Part shown: piece by piece, positions 1-9,372 of the stretch | How the letters are laid out: every line of letters starts with the position of its first letter | Position numbering within the stretch: the stretch's first letter is position 1 | Assembly: GCF_001613305.1 (NCBI RefSeq) | Contig: NZ_BDCC01000010.1 | Coordinates: 62,001 to 126,000 of the forward strand | Source: Nocardia vaccinii NBRC 15922 | Lineage (GTDB): Bacteria; Actinomycetota; Actinomycetes; Mycobacteriales; Mycobacteriaceae | Reading direction: 5' to 3' | Length of the DNA: 64,000 bases | Program-made: the position numbers and the translations under genes | The notes under the pieces: generated by a model | The model's database searches: none | Told to the model about the DNA's origin: nothing | The model's input: the letters and a program-made list of their open reading frames with translations, nothing else

Positions 1-225
1 GCCGATTTCGACCCCGAGACCATGCGCCGCGCCCTGGCCACCTACCGAGCCAGCGGCGTGCACGCCCAGAATCGCAACCGCGACGAGGTCACCCGCTTCT
101 TCGACGGCTACGAACTCCTCGATCCCGGCGTGGTCGGCGTGCACCGCTGGCGGCCCGAGGCCGACCTGCCCGACTGGCGAGACGCCGAGGCGGGTTGCTG
201 GGCGGGCGTCGCCCGCAAGAGCTGA
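1..225 (+). CDS. SAM-dependent methyltransferase, C-terminal part (DUF574-like)
   Basis: The gene enters the window already open and in frame from base 1, so only the last 74 residues are visible. The tail reads as the C-terminus of the actinobacterial S-adenosylmethionine-binding DUF574/Methyltransf_19 family: a segment with the pattern RSRDEV-FF-G-ELLDPGVV followed by HRWRP. An acidic stretch and a GCWAGVARK ending close it. The catalytic and SAM-binding part lies upstream of the window. The family assignment rests on this tail alone. The substrate is unknown; members are often small-molecule methyltransferases of uncharacterised role. Confidence 0.7.
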   Translation, partial: ADFDPETMRRALATYRASGVHAQNRNRDEVTRFFDGYELLDPGVVGVHRWRPEADLPDWRDAEAGCWAGVARKS

Positions 226-240
226 GGACTTCGCGCGGCG

Positions 241-1092
241 CTACCGTCGATAATCACCGACCTCGGCACCGAGAACATTCAGCAACGCCAGCGCCTCCGC
301 ACCGCGGGAGCCCGGCGGCGCGCTGTAGAGCACCAGGTTCTGGTCGCGGTCGACGAGTGCGAGGGAGTCGCAGTCGACGGTGATCTCCCCGAGAGCGGGA
401 TGATCGAAGGTCTTGCTGAGCATCGGCCCGGCCTGCACGTCGTGCCGCGCCCACCGCCGGTCGAATTCCGAACTGCCGGAACGTAGTTCGTCGATCAGAT
501 CGATCACCGCCGGATCCGACGGATAGCGGGCGAGGGTGGACCGCAACCCCATCACGACATGGTGCCGGAATTCCGCCGCATCGGAGATGCCGTACAGCGG
601 CGTATCGCCGACCGTGGACCCGAGGAATGCGCGACGCGCGAGATTGCGATCGCGCTCGTCGAGTCGGCCGAAATCCTCCATGAGCGCGACCGCCAGGTCG
701 TTCCACGCGAGCACCTCGAAGGCTGCGGATATCACGAAAGCCGCTGTCTGCGGCAATCTTTCGAGTAGCGCGAGGATGCTCGGCCGGACGTCGCGGCGAT
801 GCAGTCCGGTCCGGCTCGGCGCACTGCCCGCGAGCACGTGCAGATGATCGGACTCGGCGTCGGTCAGGCGCAGCGCGCCCGCGATCCCGGCGAGCACCTC
901 ACTCGACGGTCGCGGCGCACGCCCCTGCTCGAGCCGGACGTAATACTCGGTGGAGATGTGCGCGAGCACCGCGACCTCCTCACGCCGCAGGCCCGGCGTT
1001 CGTCGCCGCGCACCCGACGGCAGACCGACATCCTGCGGCCGCAGCCGCTCCCGGCGGCTGCGGAGGAAAGCCCCGAGTTCATGTCTGTCCAT
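241..1092 (-). CDS. XRE-family regulator with MmyB-like ligand-binding domain
   Basis: A 283-residue regulator. An N-terminal helix-turn-helix (about residues 5-70, containing RRTPGLRREEVA and STEYYVRLEQGRA) is followed by a PAS-like MmyB ligand-binding domain (about 100-270, containing SAAFEVLAWN and NLVLYSAPPGS). This is the usual pair for actinobacterial repressors that sit next to the oxidoreductase they control. The ATG at 1092 was chosen because it begins the conserved MDRHELGAFLRSRRERL start. The reading frame stays open further upstream but has no family-like sequence there. It is divergent from the SDR gene at 1179, with 86 bases between, so control of that gene is the likely role. 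The ligand is unknown. Confidence 0.85.
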   Translation of the reverse strand: MDRHELGAFLRSRRERLRPQDVGLPSGARRRTPGLRREEVAVLAHISTEYYVRLEQGRAPRPSSEVLAGIAGALRLTDAESDHLHVLAGSAPSRTGLHRRDVRPSILALLERLPQTAAFVISAAFEVLAWNDLAVALMEDFGRLDERDRNLARRAFLGSTVGDTPLYGISDAAEFRHHVVMGLRSTLARYPSDPAVIDLIDELRSGSSEFDRRWARHDVQAGPMLSKTFDHPALGEITVDCDSLALVDRDQNLVLYSAPPGSRGAEALALLNVLGAEVGDYRR

Positions 1093-1178
1093 ACCCCGAG
1101 TCTGCCCGCCGCGCGGCGACGGATCCTGGTACCACGTGTACCTGAATCCGGTTCCCGCACCGACCCGACACTGTCGCC

Positions 1179-1913
1179 ATGACCAATGACATCGATAGCG
1201 CACCCCTCGGCCTGCTGACCGGCAAGGTCGTCTTCATCACCGGCGCGAGCCGCGGCATCGGGGCGGCCGCGGCCCGCCTGTTCGCGAGAGAGGGTGCTGC
1301 CGTCGTCCTCGCCGCCCGCGGCGCCGACGCCCTCGAACGCATCGTCACCGAGATCCGCGCCGACGGCGGCGTCGCGGATGCGGTGACCGTGGACCTCGCC
1401 GACAGCGCGAGTATTCGCACCGCACTCGACCGCGTCGAGGAATTGCACGGCCGGCTCGACGGCGCGTTCAACAACGGCGCGACGATCCAGCAACCCGGTC
1501 CCCTCGACACGACCAGCGACGCCGACATCGACGAACAGTTCACCGTGAACTTCCGCGCCCACTGGACGGCCATGACCGCCGAGGCGGCCCTGATGCGGCG
1601 CACCGGCGGTGGCGCGATCGTCAACACCTCCAGCATCGGCAGCCGTCGCGCGAACCCGGCCCTGCCCGCCTACGGCGCGATGAAGCGCGCCCTCAACAGC
1701 ATCACCGAAACCGCCGCCGTCACCTGGGCGCCCGACAACATCCGAGTCAACGCCCTGACCCCCGGCATCACCGAACAGATATCCGCATCAATCCCCCTCG
1801 GCCGTATGGCCACCCCCCACGAAGTAGCCGAACCGGCCGCTTGGCTCCTGAGCGACCGCGCCGCAATGATCACCGGCGCCATCATCCCCGTGGACGGCGG
1901 CGCGGGCGCCTGA
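1179..1913 (+). CDS. SDR-family oxidoreductase
   Basis: A 244-residue classical short-chain dehydrogenase. The dinucleotide-binding TGASRGIG is at about residue 21 and the catalytic YGAMK motif sits about 20 residues after the SS of INTSS-like NTSSIGS. A C-terminal VDGGAGA closes the fold. The structural NNAG motif reads NNGA, a swap that is rare in the family but need not abolish activity. The first ATG is used. It is divergent from the MmyB-type regulator at 1092, its probable controller. Substrate not predictable. Confidence 0.88.
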   Translation: MTNDIDSAPLGLLTGKVVFITGASRGIGAAAARLFAREGAAVVLAARGADALERIVTEIRADGGVADAVTVDLADSASIRTALDRVEELHGRLDGAFNNGATIQQPGPLDTTSDADIDEQFTVNFRAHWTAMTAEAALMRRTGGGAIVNTSSIGSRRANPALPAYGAMKRALNSITETAAVTWAPDNIRVNALTPGITEQISASIPLGRMATPHEVAEPAAWLLSDRAAMITGAIIPVDGGAGA

Positions 1914-1921
1914 AGTCGTCG

Positions 1922-1993
1922 AGCCCCCTGTCAGGATTGAACTGACGACCTTTCGCTTACAAGGCGAGTGCTCTACCACTGAGCTAAGGAGGC
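1922..1993 (-). tRNA. tRNA-Thr (anticodon UGU)
   Basis: On the minus strand the sequence folds as a cloverleaf. The acceptor stem GCCTCCT pairs with AGGGGGC, the D-arm is GCTC/GAGC, the anticodon loop is CTTGTAA, and the T-arm contains TTCAATCC. The anticodon TGT reads ACA threonine codons. The 3' CCA is not encoded; the discriminator base is T (position 1922). The first anticodon-stem pair is a C-A mismatch. Confidence 0.93.
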
Positions 1994-2070
1994 GGGAAAA
2001 GCGGAGCCATCATAACCGGGGGGATGGCTGGGGGAGAAAAAACGTGGTCAGTGGGGATGGGCAAGGCCGG

Positions 2071-2099
2071 GCGACCGCATGCGGGATGCATGCGGTCGC
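2071..2099 (-). terminator. hairpin terminator after mbtH
   Basis: A perfect 12-bp inverted repeat (GCGACCGCATGC and its complement) with a 5-base loop lies 37 bases beyond the mbtH stop codon. No U-tract follows, as is common for actinobacterial terminators. Confidence 0.55.
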
Positions 2100-2136
2100 C
2101 GGGTCGTCGTGCCCACGCGGTGTCGAGTGGCCGGGA

Positions 2137-2379
2137 TCAGGACTGGGAGGCCTGGCGGGCCGCGTCGTCGGCGGCCATCGCGTCGCGCAGGCTCTTGGGA
2201 CGCATATCGGTCCAGTTCTTCTCGACGTACTCGACGCAGGCTGCCCGGCTGTCCTCACCGAACACGACCCGCCACCCGGCGGGAACCTCCGCGAAAGCTG
2301 GCCAGAGGGAATGCTGCTCCTCGTCGTTGACCAGAACGAAGAAGCGGCCGTCTTCGTCGTCGAAGGGGTTGGTGCTCAT
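2137..2379 (-). CDS. MbtH-family protein
   Basis: An 80-residue protein with the full MbtH signature: an N-terminal NPFDDEDG, then [12 protein letters not shown], and WTDMRPKSL near residue 60. MbtH proteins bind and activate the adenylation domains of nonribosomal peptide synthetases. No synthetase gene is present in this window. It must therefore serve a synthetase elsewhere, or be a relic. The neighbouring alpha/beta hydrolase on the same strand could be a partner, but 170 bases separate them. Length and start (ATG at 2379) are normal for the family. Confidence 0.93.
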   Translation of the reverse strand: MSTNPFDDEDGRFFVLVNDEEQHSLWPAFAEVPAGWRVVFGEDSRAACVEYVEKNWTDMRPKSLRDAMAADDAARQASQS

Positions 2380-2552
2380 CTCACCTCACTGATACTGGCA
2401 CTGTGTGTTGGGCATGCGCTACGGGTACGAAACACTGATGGCCCTCCGAGCGGAGCGACCCCATACCTGGTATCGACCCTAGCAAGACCGGTGTTACCAC
2501 CGGGAATTACCTGGCCACCACGACGCCGGGGGGCCTTCGCGAGCGGATCGCC

Positions 2553-3386
2553 TCAGCCGCCGAAGAATTCCAGCAGCACCTTGTTCACAGCATCGGGGCG
2601 TTCCAGATAACCATAATGCCCGGCATCCGGAATCTCCTGATACCGCGCGGCCGGAATGACCTGCGCGACCTCGCGGGCCAGATACGGCGGAATCATCCGG
2701 TCGTCGGCGAATCCGACCGCCAGGCACGGCACCTTGATCCCGCGATAGGCCTGCAAGCGGTCGAAATCGTGATCCATCGCGCGCTGCGCCCGGACCCCGG
2801 GCGCTACCGGCCCGCCGGTGAACTCGAACAGATCCAGCCAATCCCGCGCCGCGTTGACTTCGGACAGGGTCGCCGGTGAAAGATTCATCACAGCGGTCAG
2901 CGCGGCCTCGTACTTCGGCGGCAGCTTCACCCCACTGGCGTCGAGTTCGTGTTCGCCCAGCGAGAGCGTCTTCTGGAACTGATCCAGCCGCCCGTGGCCG
3001 GCCAGGAACACCGCCTTTCGCACCAGGTCGGGACGGACCAGCGCGAGCTCCTGCGCCACCCGCGCACCCATCGACGTCCCGGCCAGCAGCGCCGGCCCCT
3101 CGTCCAGGAATTCGATCAGCCCGGCGGTGTCGCGCACCAGATCGTCGATGGTCATCCCGGTCGCGGCCTCGTACGACGGGGCGATGCCACGGTTGTCGAA
3201 GGTGCACACCCGATATCCGGCCGCGACCAGCGCGGGAACCTGATGCAGCTCCCACACCCGGCCCGGACTCCCGGTCCCCATGATCAGGACGACCAGCGGG
3301 GCGGCGCCCTTGATCTCGCTGCCCTTGGCCTTGTCCCCCTTCACCTGATAGTTCAGTGCGATTCCGTTCACCGTGGCCAACGGCAT
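2553..3386 (-). CDS. alpha/beta-fold hydrolase
   Basis: A 277-residue alpha/beta hydrolase. An oxyanion segment LIMGTGSPGRVW is at about residue 33, followed by DNRGIAPSY. The nucleophile elbow GTSMGA is at about residue 103, a late acid lies in VGFADDRMIP, and the catalytic histidine is in PDAGHYGYLERP. The fold resembles non-haem chloroperoxidases and esterases. It lies upstream of mbtH on the same strand and diverges from the small gene at 3566. The hydrolysed substrate cannot be told from sequence. Confidence 0.87.
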   Translation of the reverse strand: MPLATVNGIALNYQVKGDKAKGSEIKGAAPLVVLIMGTGSPGRVWELHQVPALVAAGYRVCTFDNRGIAPSYEAATGMTIDDLVRDTAGLIEFLDEGPALLAGTSMGARVAQELALVRPDLVRKAVFLAGHGRLDQFQKTLSLGEHELDASGVKLPPKYEAALTAVMNLSPATLSEVNAARDWLDLFEFTGGPVAPGVRAQRAMDHDFDRLQAYRGIKVPCLAVGFADDRMIPPYLAREVAQVIPAARYQEIPDAGHYGYLERPDAVNKVLLEFFGG

Positions 3387-3565
3387 GATGTTCCAAACCC
3401 TTTCTGCTTACACATTCGACTGTCTTCTCACGGTATAGCCACAGCGAGCCTTTCCGTTTCAGGGTTGTCGCTTCACGGGTTGCCGCCGAACCGGTCCCAT
3501 TCCCATGACCGATACGATTGACTTCTCGCAACCGTGAGAACTCAACCCATAGTCGAGAGGACACG

Positions 3566-3736
3566 ATGATGGCCGCGAAGGGCGCCAACGACATCGCGGA
3601 CGACGATCTGGAGCCGCTCGCCGACGAGACTGCTCGACAGGCCCAACGAGTCGTCGCCGCTTACGCTGAAGACGCGGACGAATGCCGGATGCTGCTGTCG
3701 ATGCTCGGTATCGGTCCCAGCGGCCGGGGCGAATAA
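3566..3736 (+). CDS. small acidic protein, Rv3489-like
   Basis: A 56-residue protein with an acidic N-terminal half ([15 protein letters not shown]) and a helical C-terminal half ending [15 protein letters not shown]. The ATG at 3566 follows a GAGAGGA ribosome-binding site; the open frame extends upstream without one. It sits directly before otsA, exactly where M. tuberculosis has the short unknown gene Rv3489. I call it the positional counterpart on synteny and size. Function unknown. Confidence 0.65.
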   Translation: MMAAKGANDIADDDLEPLADETARQAQRVVAAYAEDADECRMLLSMLGIGPSGRGE

Positions 3737-3807
3737 CCGACCCCGACCCACCGCACTTACAACTCCACAGGGCTCTCCCGGCCCGCGGCAAACCGGAGGT
3801 TCCAGTA

Positions 3808-5349
3808 ATGGACCAGATGAGCGCAAACCCATCGGATCAGCGACGATCGGATGCGGGGGCCCAACCGCCCGCGACAGCTCCACATGGCGCGGGTTCCGGT
3901 TTCGTCGTGGTCGCCAACCGCCTGCCGGTGGATTTGCAGCAGCTGCCCGACGGCACGACCCGCTGGAAGCGCAGTCCCGGCGGCCTGGTCACCGCTCTGG
4001 AACCGGTGCTGCGCAGCAACAACGGCGCCTGGGTGGGCTGGGCCGGCGTTCCCGACATGGATCTGGATCCGATCGTCGAGGACGGGCTGGAACTGCATCC
4101 GGTGCCGCTGTCCTCGGCCGAGGTCGCGGACTACTACGAGGGATTCTCCAACGGCACCCTGTGGCCGCTGTATCACGACGTGATCGTGCGGCCGGAGTAC
4201 CGGCGGCACTGGTGGACCGCGTATGTCGAGGTCAACCGGCGTTTCGCGGAGTACACCGCGAAGGTCGCCGCCGAGGGAGCCACGGTCTGGGTGCAGGACT
4301 ACCAACTGCAGCTGGTGCCGAAGATGCTCCGGATGCTGCGTCCGGACCTGACCATCGGCTTCTTCCTGCACATCCCGTTCCCGCCGGTGGAACTGTTCAT
4401 GCAGATGCCGTGGCGGACCGAGATCGTCGAGGGTCTGCTGGGGGCGGACCTGATCGGCTTCCACTTACCCGGCGGCGCCCAGAATTTTCTGTACTTGGCC
4501 AAACGCCTTGCCGGACAACCGACTTCCCGCGGCACCGTCGGTGTTCGCTCGAAACTCGGTGTGGTGCAAGTGGGTTTCCGCACGGTACGGGTCGGCGCCT
4601 TCCCGATTTCGATCTCCTCGGCCGAACTCGACGAGCAGTCCCGGCGACGTTCGGTGCGCGAGCGGGCCGCGCAGATCCGCGACGAGCTGGGTAACCCGAA
4701 GCACATTCTGCTGGGGGTGGATCGGCTCGATTACACCAAGGGCATCGATATCCGCCTGGCCGCGCTCGAGGAGCTGTTGCGCGAGGGCCGGATCGATCCG
4801 GCCGAGATCGCCATGGTGCAGCTGGCCACGCCCAGCCGGGAGCGGGTGCAGAGCTACATCCAGATGCGCGGCGATATCGAACGCCAGGTCGGTCGCATCA
4901 ACGGCGAATTCGCACGGGTGGGTTATCCGGTCGTGCACTATCTGCACCGGCCGATTCCGCGCGAGGAACTGCTCGCCTTCTTCGTCGCCGCCGACGCGAT
5001 GCTGGTGACCCCGCTGCGCGACGGTATGAATTTGGTCGCCAAGGAGTACGTGGCCAGCCACAGCGGCCTCAACGGCGCCCTTGTGCTGAGCGAATTCACC
5101 GGCGCCGCAGCCGAATTGCGCCAGGCATACCTGTGCAACCCGCACGACCTGGACAGCGTCGAGGACGCCATCATGGCCGCGCTCACCGACAATCCCGACA
5201 CCCGTCGCCGCCGCATGCGCGCGTTGCGACGCCAGGTCCTCGCGCACGACGTGGACCGTTGGGCCAGAGCGTTTCTCGACGCGCTCGCCCAGGGACAGGT
5301 GGCGGGCAGCGCACTGCTGTCCGATGCCGACCTGGATCCCGGCCGCTGA
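3808..5349 (+). CDS. otsA: trehalose-6-phosphate synthase OtsA
   Basis: A 513-residue GT20 glycosyltransferase. It joins glucose from a nucleotide-glucose donor to glucose 6-phosphate, making trehalose 6-phosphate in the cytoplasm. Visible motifs are VVANRLPV with SPGGLVTAL at the N-terminus, FFLHIPFPP, the loop [11 protein letters not shown], and [14 protein letters not shown] near the C-terminal donor site. The start is the ATG at 3808, 9 bases after GGAGG; the frame is open for 42 further codons upstream without a ribosome-binding site. Trehalose feeds mycolate transfer and stress protection in this group. Gene order small protein-otsA-mce4 matches M. tuberculosis. Confidence 0.97.
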   Translation: MDQMSANPSDQRRSDAGAQPPATAPHGAGSGFVVVANRLPVDLQQLPDGTTRWKRSPGGLVTALEPVLRSNNGAWVGWAGVPDMDLDPIVEDGLELHPVPLSSAEVADYYEGFSNGTLWPLYHDVIVRPEYRRHWWTAYVEVNRRFAEYTAKVAAEGATVWVQDYQLQLVPKMLRMLRPDLTIGFFLHIPFPPVELFMQMPWRTEIVEGLLGADLIGFHLPGGAQNFLYLAKRLAGQPTSRGTVGVRSKLGVVQVGFRTVRVGAFPISISSAELDEQSRRRSVRERAAQIRDELGNPKHILLGVDRLDYTKGIDIRLAALEELLREGRIDPAEIAMVQLATPSRERVQSYIQMRGDIERQVGRINGEFARVGYPVVHYLHRPIPREELLAFFVAADAMLVTPLRDGMNLVAKEYVASHSGLNGALVLSEFTGAAAELRQAYLCNPHDLDSVEDAIMAALTDNPDTRRRRMRALRRQVLAHDVDRWARAFLDALAQGQVAGSALLSDADLDPGR

Positions 5350-5400
5350 CAATGCTCTCGTACCCGTCGCACGATCTGCGCCGAGTTCGGCCGAGAGAAG

Positions 5401-5889
5401 TCAGATCGGGGTGACGCCGGATACGAGCCAGTGACCGTCGTCCTTGTCGAGGGTCACCCGCACACGACTGGGGGTGACCATGCCCTGCGGCGAATCCTTG
5501 CTCGTGGTCACCTGATTCAGGTACAGCAGCACCGTCGCGTGCGAGCGGTCGGCGGAGACGATTCCGGCGGCCGTGGTGTTCGCGCGCACGGTGAGCTGTT
5601 TTTCCTTGGCGCCCTTGGCAATCACGCTGTCGACCAGTTTGAGGTAGTCCGAGCGGAAACCCGGAGTGAGACTGGGGCCGACCTTGGGCAGTTCGGTGTC
5701 GACGGTATGGAAGTCGTAGCTGAACATGGCCTGAACCGTGTTACGGGCGGCCTGGACGGACTGGGCGCGAGCCTGCTCGGCCTGACCGTCGGACCAGTAC
5801 TTGAAGCCGGTGAACCCGCCCAGGACTCCGGCCGCCACGAAAAGGACTGCCGCACAGACGATCAGAATGGCGCGGAGATTGTTTTTCAT
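5401..5889 (-). CDS. Mce-associated membrane protein (Rv3492c-like)
   Basis: A 162-residue protein with one N-terminal membrane segment (about residues 7-27) and an outer alpha/beta domain of the Mce-associated type (VQAMFSYDF, LLYLNQVTT, RVTLDKDDGHWLVSGV). Last gene of the mce4 operon, at the position of Rv3492c. Its ATG overlaps the preceding stop by four bases (ATGA). Mce-associated proteins are thought to stabilise Mce complexes in the envelope; no enzymatic motif is visible. Confidence 0.9.
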   Translation of the reverse strand: MKNNLRAILIVCAAVLFVAAGVLGGFTGFKYWSDGQAEQARAQSVQAARNTVQAMFSYDFHTVDTELPKVGPSLTPGFRSDYLKLVDSVIAKGAKEKQLTVRANTTAAGIVSADRSHATVLLYLNQVTTSKDSPQGMVTPSRVRVTLDKDDGHWLVSGVTPI

Positions 5890-6719
5890 GCCACGAACTC
5901 CACTTGCGAGCCGGTCAGATGTCCCGAGTCGTCCCGGGTGACGGTGACCCTGAACCGGTAGTACCGCTGCTGCGGGTCGGGCGAACCCGCATTCGTCAGA
6001 GTCTGCGCGGCGGCGACGAGAACACGAGCGGTGTGATCGTCCTGGCTCTCCAGGGCAGTTTCGATGATCTGACCACTTGCCTTCACCTTCGCCTGCTGTA
6101 CGACCTGGGCGTAAGCGTCCTTGCGCTCGGAGTACTCCTGCTCGAGCTGGCCCGACGCGACCGACAGCACCCGATCGATATCCTTCGGCGCGGTGTCACC
6201 GGAGATATTGGTCAGGTTGAGCACGACTTGCTTGGCGGTCTGAATGTAGTCGGCGCGCTGCTGCTGCAACGCGTCCACGTGGTACTCGTGATAGATCAGA
6301 AATCCACCCGAGCCGATCAGGACCAGCGCCGATACCGCCGCGACGGCCGCCGCGATCCAGCCGAGCCATCCCAGCCTGCCGGCTACGCGTTCGGCCCCCT
6401 CGTCGGCGGCCGGGCCCGGATCGCCGGTCACGGCCGAATCCCCGGGTGCGGCGGCCACGGGCACAGGCTTGCCGAGTTCGGCCTCGGACGTGCCCGGCTC
6501 GACGACCGGTTCGTCCACGGGAGCATGAGCATCCACCGGCTCGGCCGCACGCACGGCAGCCGTCGCCCCGGCATCGTCGTGCGCCGCGGCACGCTTCACC
6601 GTCCGCGCCGCCGAGAACTCGACGACCTCGGTGGTTTCCTCGGTCGGCGGCCCGGACTCCCGTATCGCGCGCCGCCGCGGCCTCCGTCCTCCTGCCCCCG
6701 GTTCGTTCAGCTCGGTCAC
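5886..6719 (-). CDS. Mce-associated membrane protein (Rv3493c-like)
   Basis: A 277-residue protein. The first ~130 residues are Ala/Pro/Glu-rich and probably disordered in the cytoplasm. A membrane helix (WIAAAVAAVSALVLIG) and then an outer Mce-associated domain with the RYYRFRVTVTRD strand end follow. The GTG start overlaps the mce4F stop (GTGA), so the two are translationally coupled. Position and domain order match Rv3493c. The long disordered N-terminus is a variable trait of the family. Confidence 0.88.
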   Translation of the reverse strand: MTELNEPGAGGRRPRRRAIRESGPPTEETTEVVEFSAARTVKRAAAHDDAGATAAVRAAEPVDAHAPVDEPVVEPGTSEAELGKPVPVAAAPGDSAVTGDPGPAADEGAERVAGRLGWLGWIAAAVAAVSALVLIGSGGFLIYHEYHVDALQQQRADYIQTAKQVVLNLTNISGDTAPKDIDRVLSVASGQLEQEYSERKDAYAQVVQQAKVKASGQIIETALESQDDHTARVLVAAAQTLTNAGSPDPQQRYYRFRVTVTRDDSGHLTGSQVEFVA

Positions 6720-8137
6720 TTCTGCTGCTCCTCGTACATCGCCTGCAAACTCGAAGGTTCCGTGCCCGAACCGTTGGAACCTATGTCACCCTCGCGGTAG
6801 GTGCGGCCGTCGGGTCCGATGAAAGTGCCGGTGCCCGGGTCGTACTGCTGGTTCTGGAAGGACGCCGGATGGTTGGCGGCCGCAGGTGCGGGAGGATTCA
6901 TCGCGGCAGGTCCCGGCGTCGGATTACCGAACGGCGGATTGTTGCCGGACGGTACGTAGCCACGCGGATCGTCACACAGCTCGACCGTGGGTGCCCGCTT
7001 GCCGGGATGGTTCTCGCACGGGAAGTTGCGGATACCTCGCACCGCGAGGTTGGAGTCCTGGGCAACCTTACAGTAAAGATTTGGCGGCGTATCGGGAACG
7101 CTCAGATCACCCGCGGAACGCCGTTGGCTCGGCGGCAGGAAGCCGGTCAGGCAGCCGGGCGGATCGTTGAGCTGGAGCGCGAAGTCCACATGGACGCCGT
7201 ATTTGGTCGGGCTCATACCGTCCTTCGCGGCGGTCATCAACGCCGCCATCAAGGGCGGGAAGACGACCAGGACCTGTTGTAGCCCAGCGTGATAGGTGAC
7301 ACCGACCTGGCCGAGGCTGACCAGATTCGACAGCAGCAGCGGCAGTGTCGGTTGCAGATCCTGGAAGGTCGAAGTGATCTTCTGTGCCGCCGACGGGGTC
7401 CGCTCGATCAACTTGCGCAACGACGGATCGTGTTGGCGCAGTTGGTCGGTGACGGTGGCCAGGTTGTGGGTCCACGCCCGGACCGCCGCGTCCGAGCGGG
7501 TCTGGGTATCCAGCAGCGGCCCGATCTTGTTGATCAGATCCTTGGTCTGGTCGGTATTCGCGTTGGCGTCCTGCACCAGCAGGGAGGCGGAGTCGATGAG
7601 CTTGCCCAGATCCGGTCCGGCGCCGTCGAACGCGGTGAACGCGTCGTCGAGCAACTCCCGCAACTTGGTGTCGGAGATGCTCGCCAGCAGGCGGTTCGCC
7701 TGATCGAGCATGGCGCCCACATCCTGCGGCAACGTCGTGCGCTCCACCGGAATGACCGTTCCGTCGGTGAGGTAGCCGCTGCTCGGCGACGCCGGTGGCA
7801 CCAGGTCGACATATTGTTCACCGATCGCGGACACGCTTCTGATATTCGCGTTCACGTCGGCGGGGACCTTGGCGCTGCTGTTGATCGACAGCCTCGCGTG
7901 CACCCCGTCGGGGGTGAGCTGAACCTGCTCGACCTTGCCGATGTTCGTGCCCCGGTAGGCGACGTTGGCGGTCGGGTACAGCCCCCCGGTCGTGGTCAGA
8001 TCGACCGTCACTGTGTACCGCCCGATACCGAACATCGCCGGCAGGTGGACATACACCGCGGACATCACCACCAGGCCGACCACGGTGAGCACCGCGAAGA
8101 TGATCAACTGGTTGCGGACGAAGCGAGTGAGTTTCAT
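6716..8137 (-). CDS. mce4F: Mce4F, MCE-family sterol importer subunit
   Basis: A 473-residue MCE protein. An N-terminal membrane anchor (about 8-30) is followed by the MCE/MlaD beta-barrel domain (about 38-115: VTVDLTTTGGLYPTANVAYRGTNIGKVEQV), a long helical region and a Pro/Gly-rich tail rich in NP and PG pairs. It is the sixth Mce subunit of the Mce4 sterol transporter that spans the periplasm. Its ATG overlaps the mce4E stop by four bases. The C-terminal tail is long and low in complexity, as in other F subunits. Confidence 0.95.
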   Translation of the reverse strand: MKLTRFVRNQLIIFAVLTVVGLVVMSAVYVHLPAMFGIGRYTVTVDLTTTGGLYPTANVAYRGTNIGKVEQVQLTPDGVHARLSINSSAKVPADVNANIRSVSAIGEQYVDLVPPASPSSGYLTDGTVIPVERTTLPQDVGAMLDQANRLLASISDTKLRELLDDAFTAFDGAGPDLGKLIDSASLLVQDANANTDQTKDLINKIGPLLDTQTRSDAAVRAWTHNLATVTDQLRQHDPSLRKLIERTPSAAQKITSTFQDLQPTLPLLLSNLVSLGQVGVTYHAGLQQVLVVFPPLMAALMTAAKDGMSPTKYGVHVDFALQLNDPPGCLTGFLPPSQRRSAGDLSVPDTPPNLYCKVAQDSNLAVRGIRNFPCENHPGKRAPTVELCDDPRGYVPSGNNPPFGNPTPGPAAMNPPAPAAANHPASFQNQQYDPGTGTFIGPDGRTYREGDIGSNGSGTEPSSLQAMYEEQQK

Positions 8138-9372
8138 CGAACCGGCCCTCCCTTCGGCGGATTCGGTACCGTCAGACCGGGAATGGCGGGAAAACCGGGA
8201 ATCTGCGGCAGCCCCGGAATGCTCGGCTGGGCCGGCGGTTTGTTCAGCGGCCCGGTCACGGGATCACCCTTCTCGCCGGCGGTTCCGGCAATGGTGCCCA
8301 GCGCGGCCTCCACGCCGTATTTCGCCTGGACACCACCGAAGTGGCCGCCGAGCGGAGTGCCGGTGAGGAAGTTCGAATCCAGTCGCGAGCCGGTGAGGTC
8401 GTAGGTGACGAAGATATTGAAATAGTCGCCCTTGATCGCCTTGTCCAGCTGGTTGGCCGGGAACGGGAACGTGAACAGCGCCTGCAGTGCGGTCGTCAGA
8501 TTGTTGCCGGTGTCGGCGAGTCCCTTCAGCACCGGCCCGAGATCGGCCAGCTCCGCCTTCAGATTGCCGCCACCCTGCGAAATGATCTGATGGATGACGT
8601 CGCTGAGATCGCCGAGCGAGGTGATCGTCTTGGTGATCGTCTCGCGACGATCCGCGAGTTCGGTCAACGCCGGATGGATGTTCTGGACCGCGTTGGCGAG
8701 GTCGTCCTTCTGCTTGGCCAGGACTCCGCCGAAGCGATCGAGTCCGGACATCGCGGCGATGATGTCGTTGGTCTGCTGGTTCAGCGATGTCGTGAGCTGG
8801 TTCAGCTGGGGGATCAGGTCACGAATGGCGCCCTCACGTCCGGTGAACGTCGCGTTCAACTCGTGGGTGATGGTCTGCAGCTGCGAGATTCCGCCGCCGT
8901 TGAGCACCACCGACAGCGAGGACAGTGTCTGCTCGGTGGTCGGGAAATCACCGGCGCGGGCCAGCGGAATGACATCGCCGTTCTTCAGTTGTCCCTGCGG
9001 CGGGGTGTCGGTCGGCGGCGCGAGTTCCACATGGTTACTGCCCAGCAAGCTGGTCTGTCCGATCCGCGCGATCGCATTCGCGGGCAGGTGCACGCTCTTG
9101 TCGAGACTGACGGTGACCAGGGCATGCCAGTCCTGGACCTCGATTCCGCTCACGGTGCCGACGGTGACGTCGTTGACCATCACCGGCGAATTGCGGGTCA
9201 GCGTGGTGACATTGGGCATTTGGATGCGTACCTGCCAGGAGCCCGCGCCGGTTCCCGCGGCGCCGGGCATGGGCAGCGTGTTCAGGCCGTCCCACTCACA
9301 TCCCGTAGCGCCGAGCAGTACCGCGAACCCGACGACGGCCGCCGCGATCCGTTTGCGTACCCGTGCGTTCAT
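8134..9372 (-). CDS. mce4E: Mce4E lipoprotein (LprN-type)
   Basis: A 412-residue MCE protein whose N-terminus (NARVRKRIAAAVVGFAVLL) is a lipoprotein signal ending GATGC. The -3 position is Ala rather than the usual Leu, so the lipobox is weak. The MCE domain follows (about 45-120: IQMPNVTTLTRNSPVMVNDV), then coiled helices and a proline-rich end. The E subunit is the lipoprotein member of every mce operon. Start ATG 9372 overlaps the mce4D stop (ATGA); the open frame upstream lacks a signal peptide. Confidence 0.94.
   Translation of the reverse strand: MNARVRKRIAAAVVGFAVLLGATGCEWDGLNTLPMPGAAGTGAGSWQVRIQMPNVTTLTRNSPVMVNDVTVGTVSGIEVQDWHALVTVSLDKSVHLPANAIARIGQTSLLGSNHVELAPPTDTPPQGQLKNGDVIPLARAGDFPTTEQTLSSLSVVLNGGGISQLQTITHELNATFTGREGAIRDLIPQLNQLTTSLNQQTNDIIAAMSGLDRFGGVLAKQKDDLANAVQNIHPALTELADRRETITKTITSLGDLSDVIHQIISQGGGNLKAELADLGPVLKGLADTGNNLTTALQALFTFPFPANQLDKAIKGDYFNIFVTYDLTGSRLDSNFLTGTPLGGHFGGVQAKYGVEAALGTIAGTAGEKGDPVTGPLNKPPAQPSIPGLPQIPGFPAIPGLTVPNPPKGGPVR

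Noticed and set aside
5350..5400. Terminator between convergent otsA and the last mce4 gene
   Set aside because: Only a 5-bp stem (GCCGA/TCGGC) is visible. Too weak to call.
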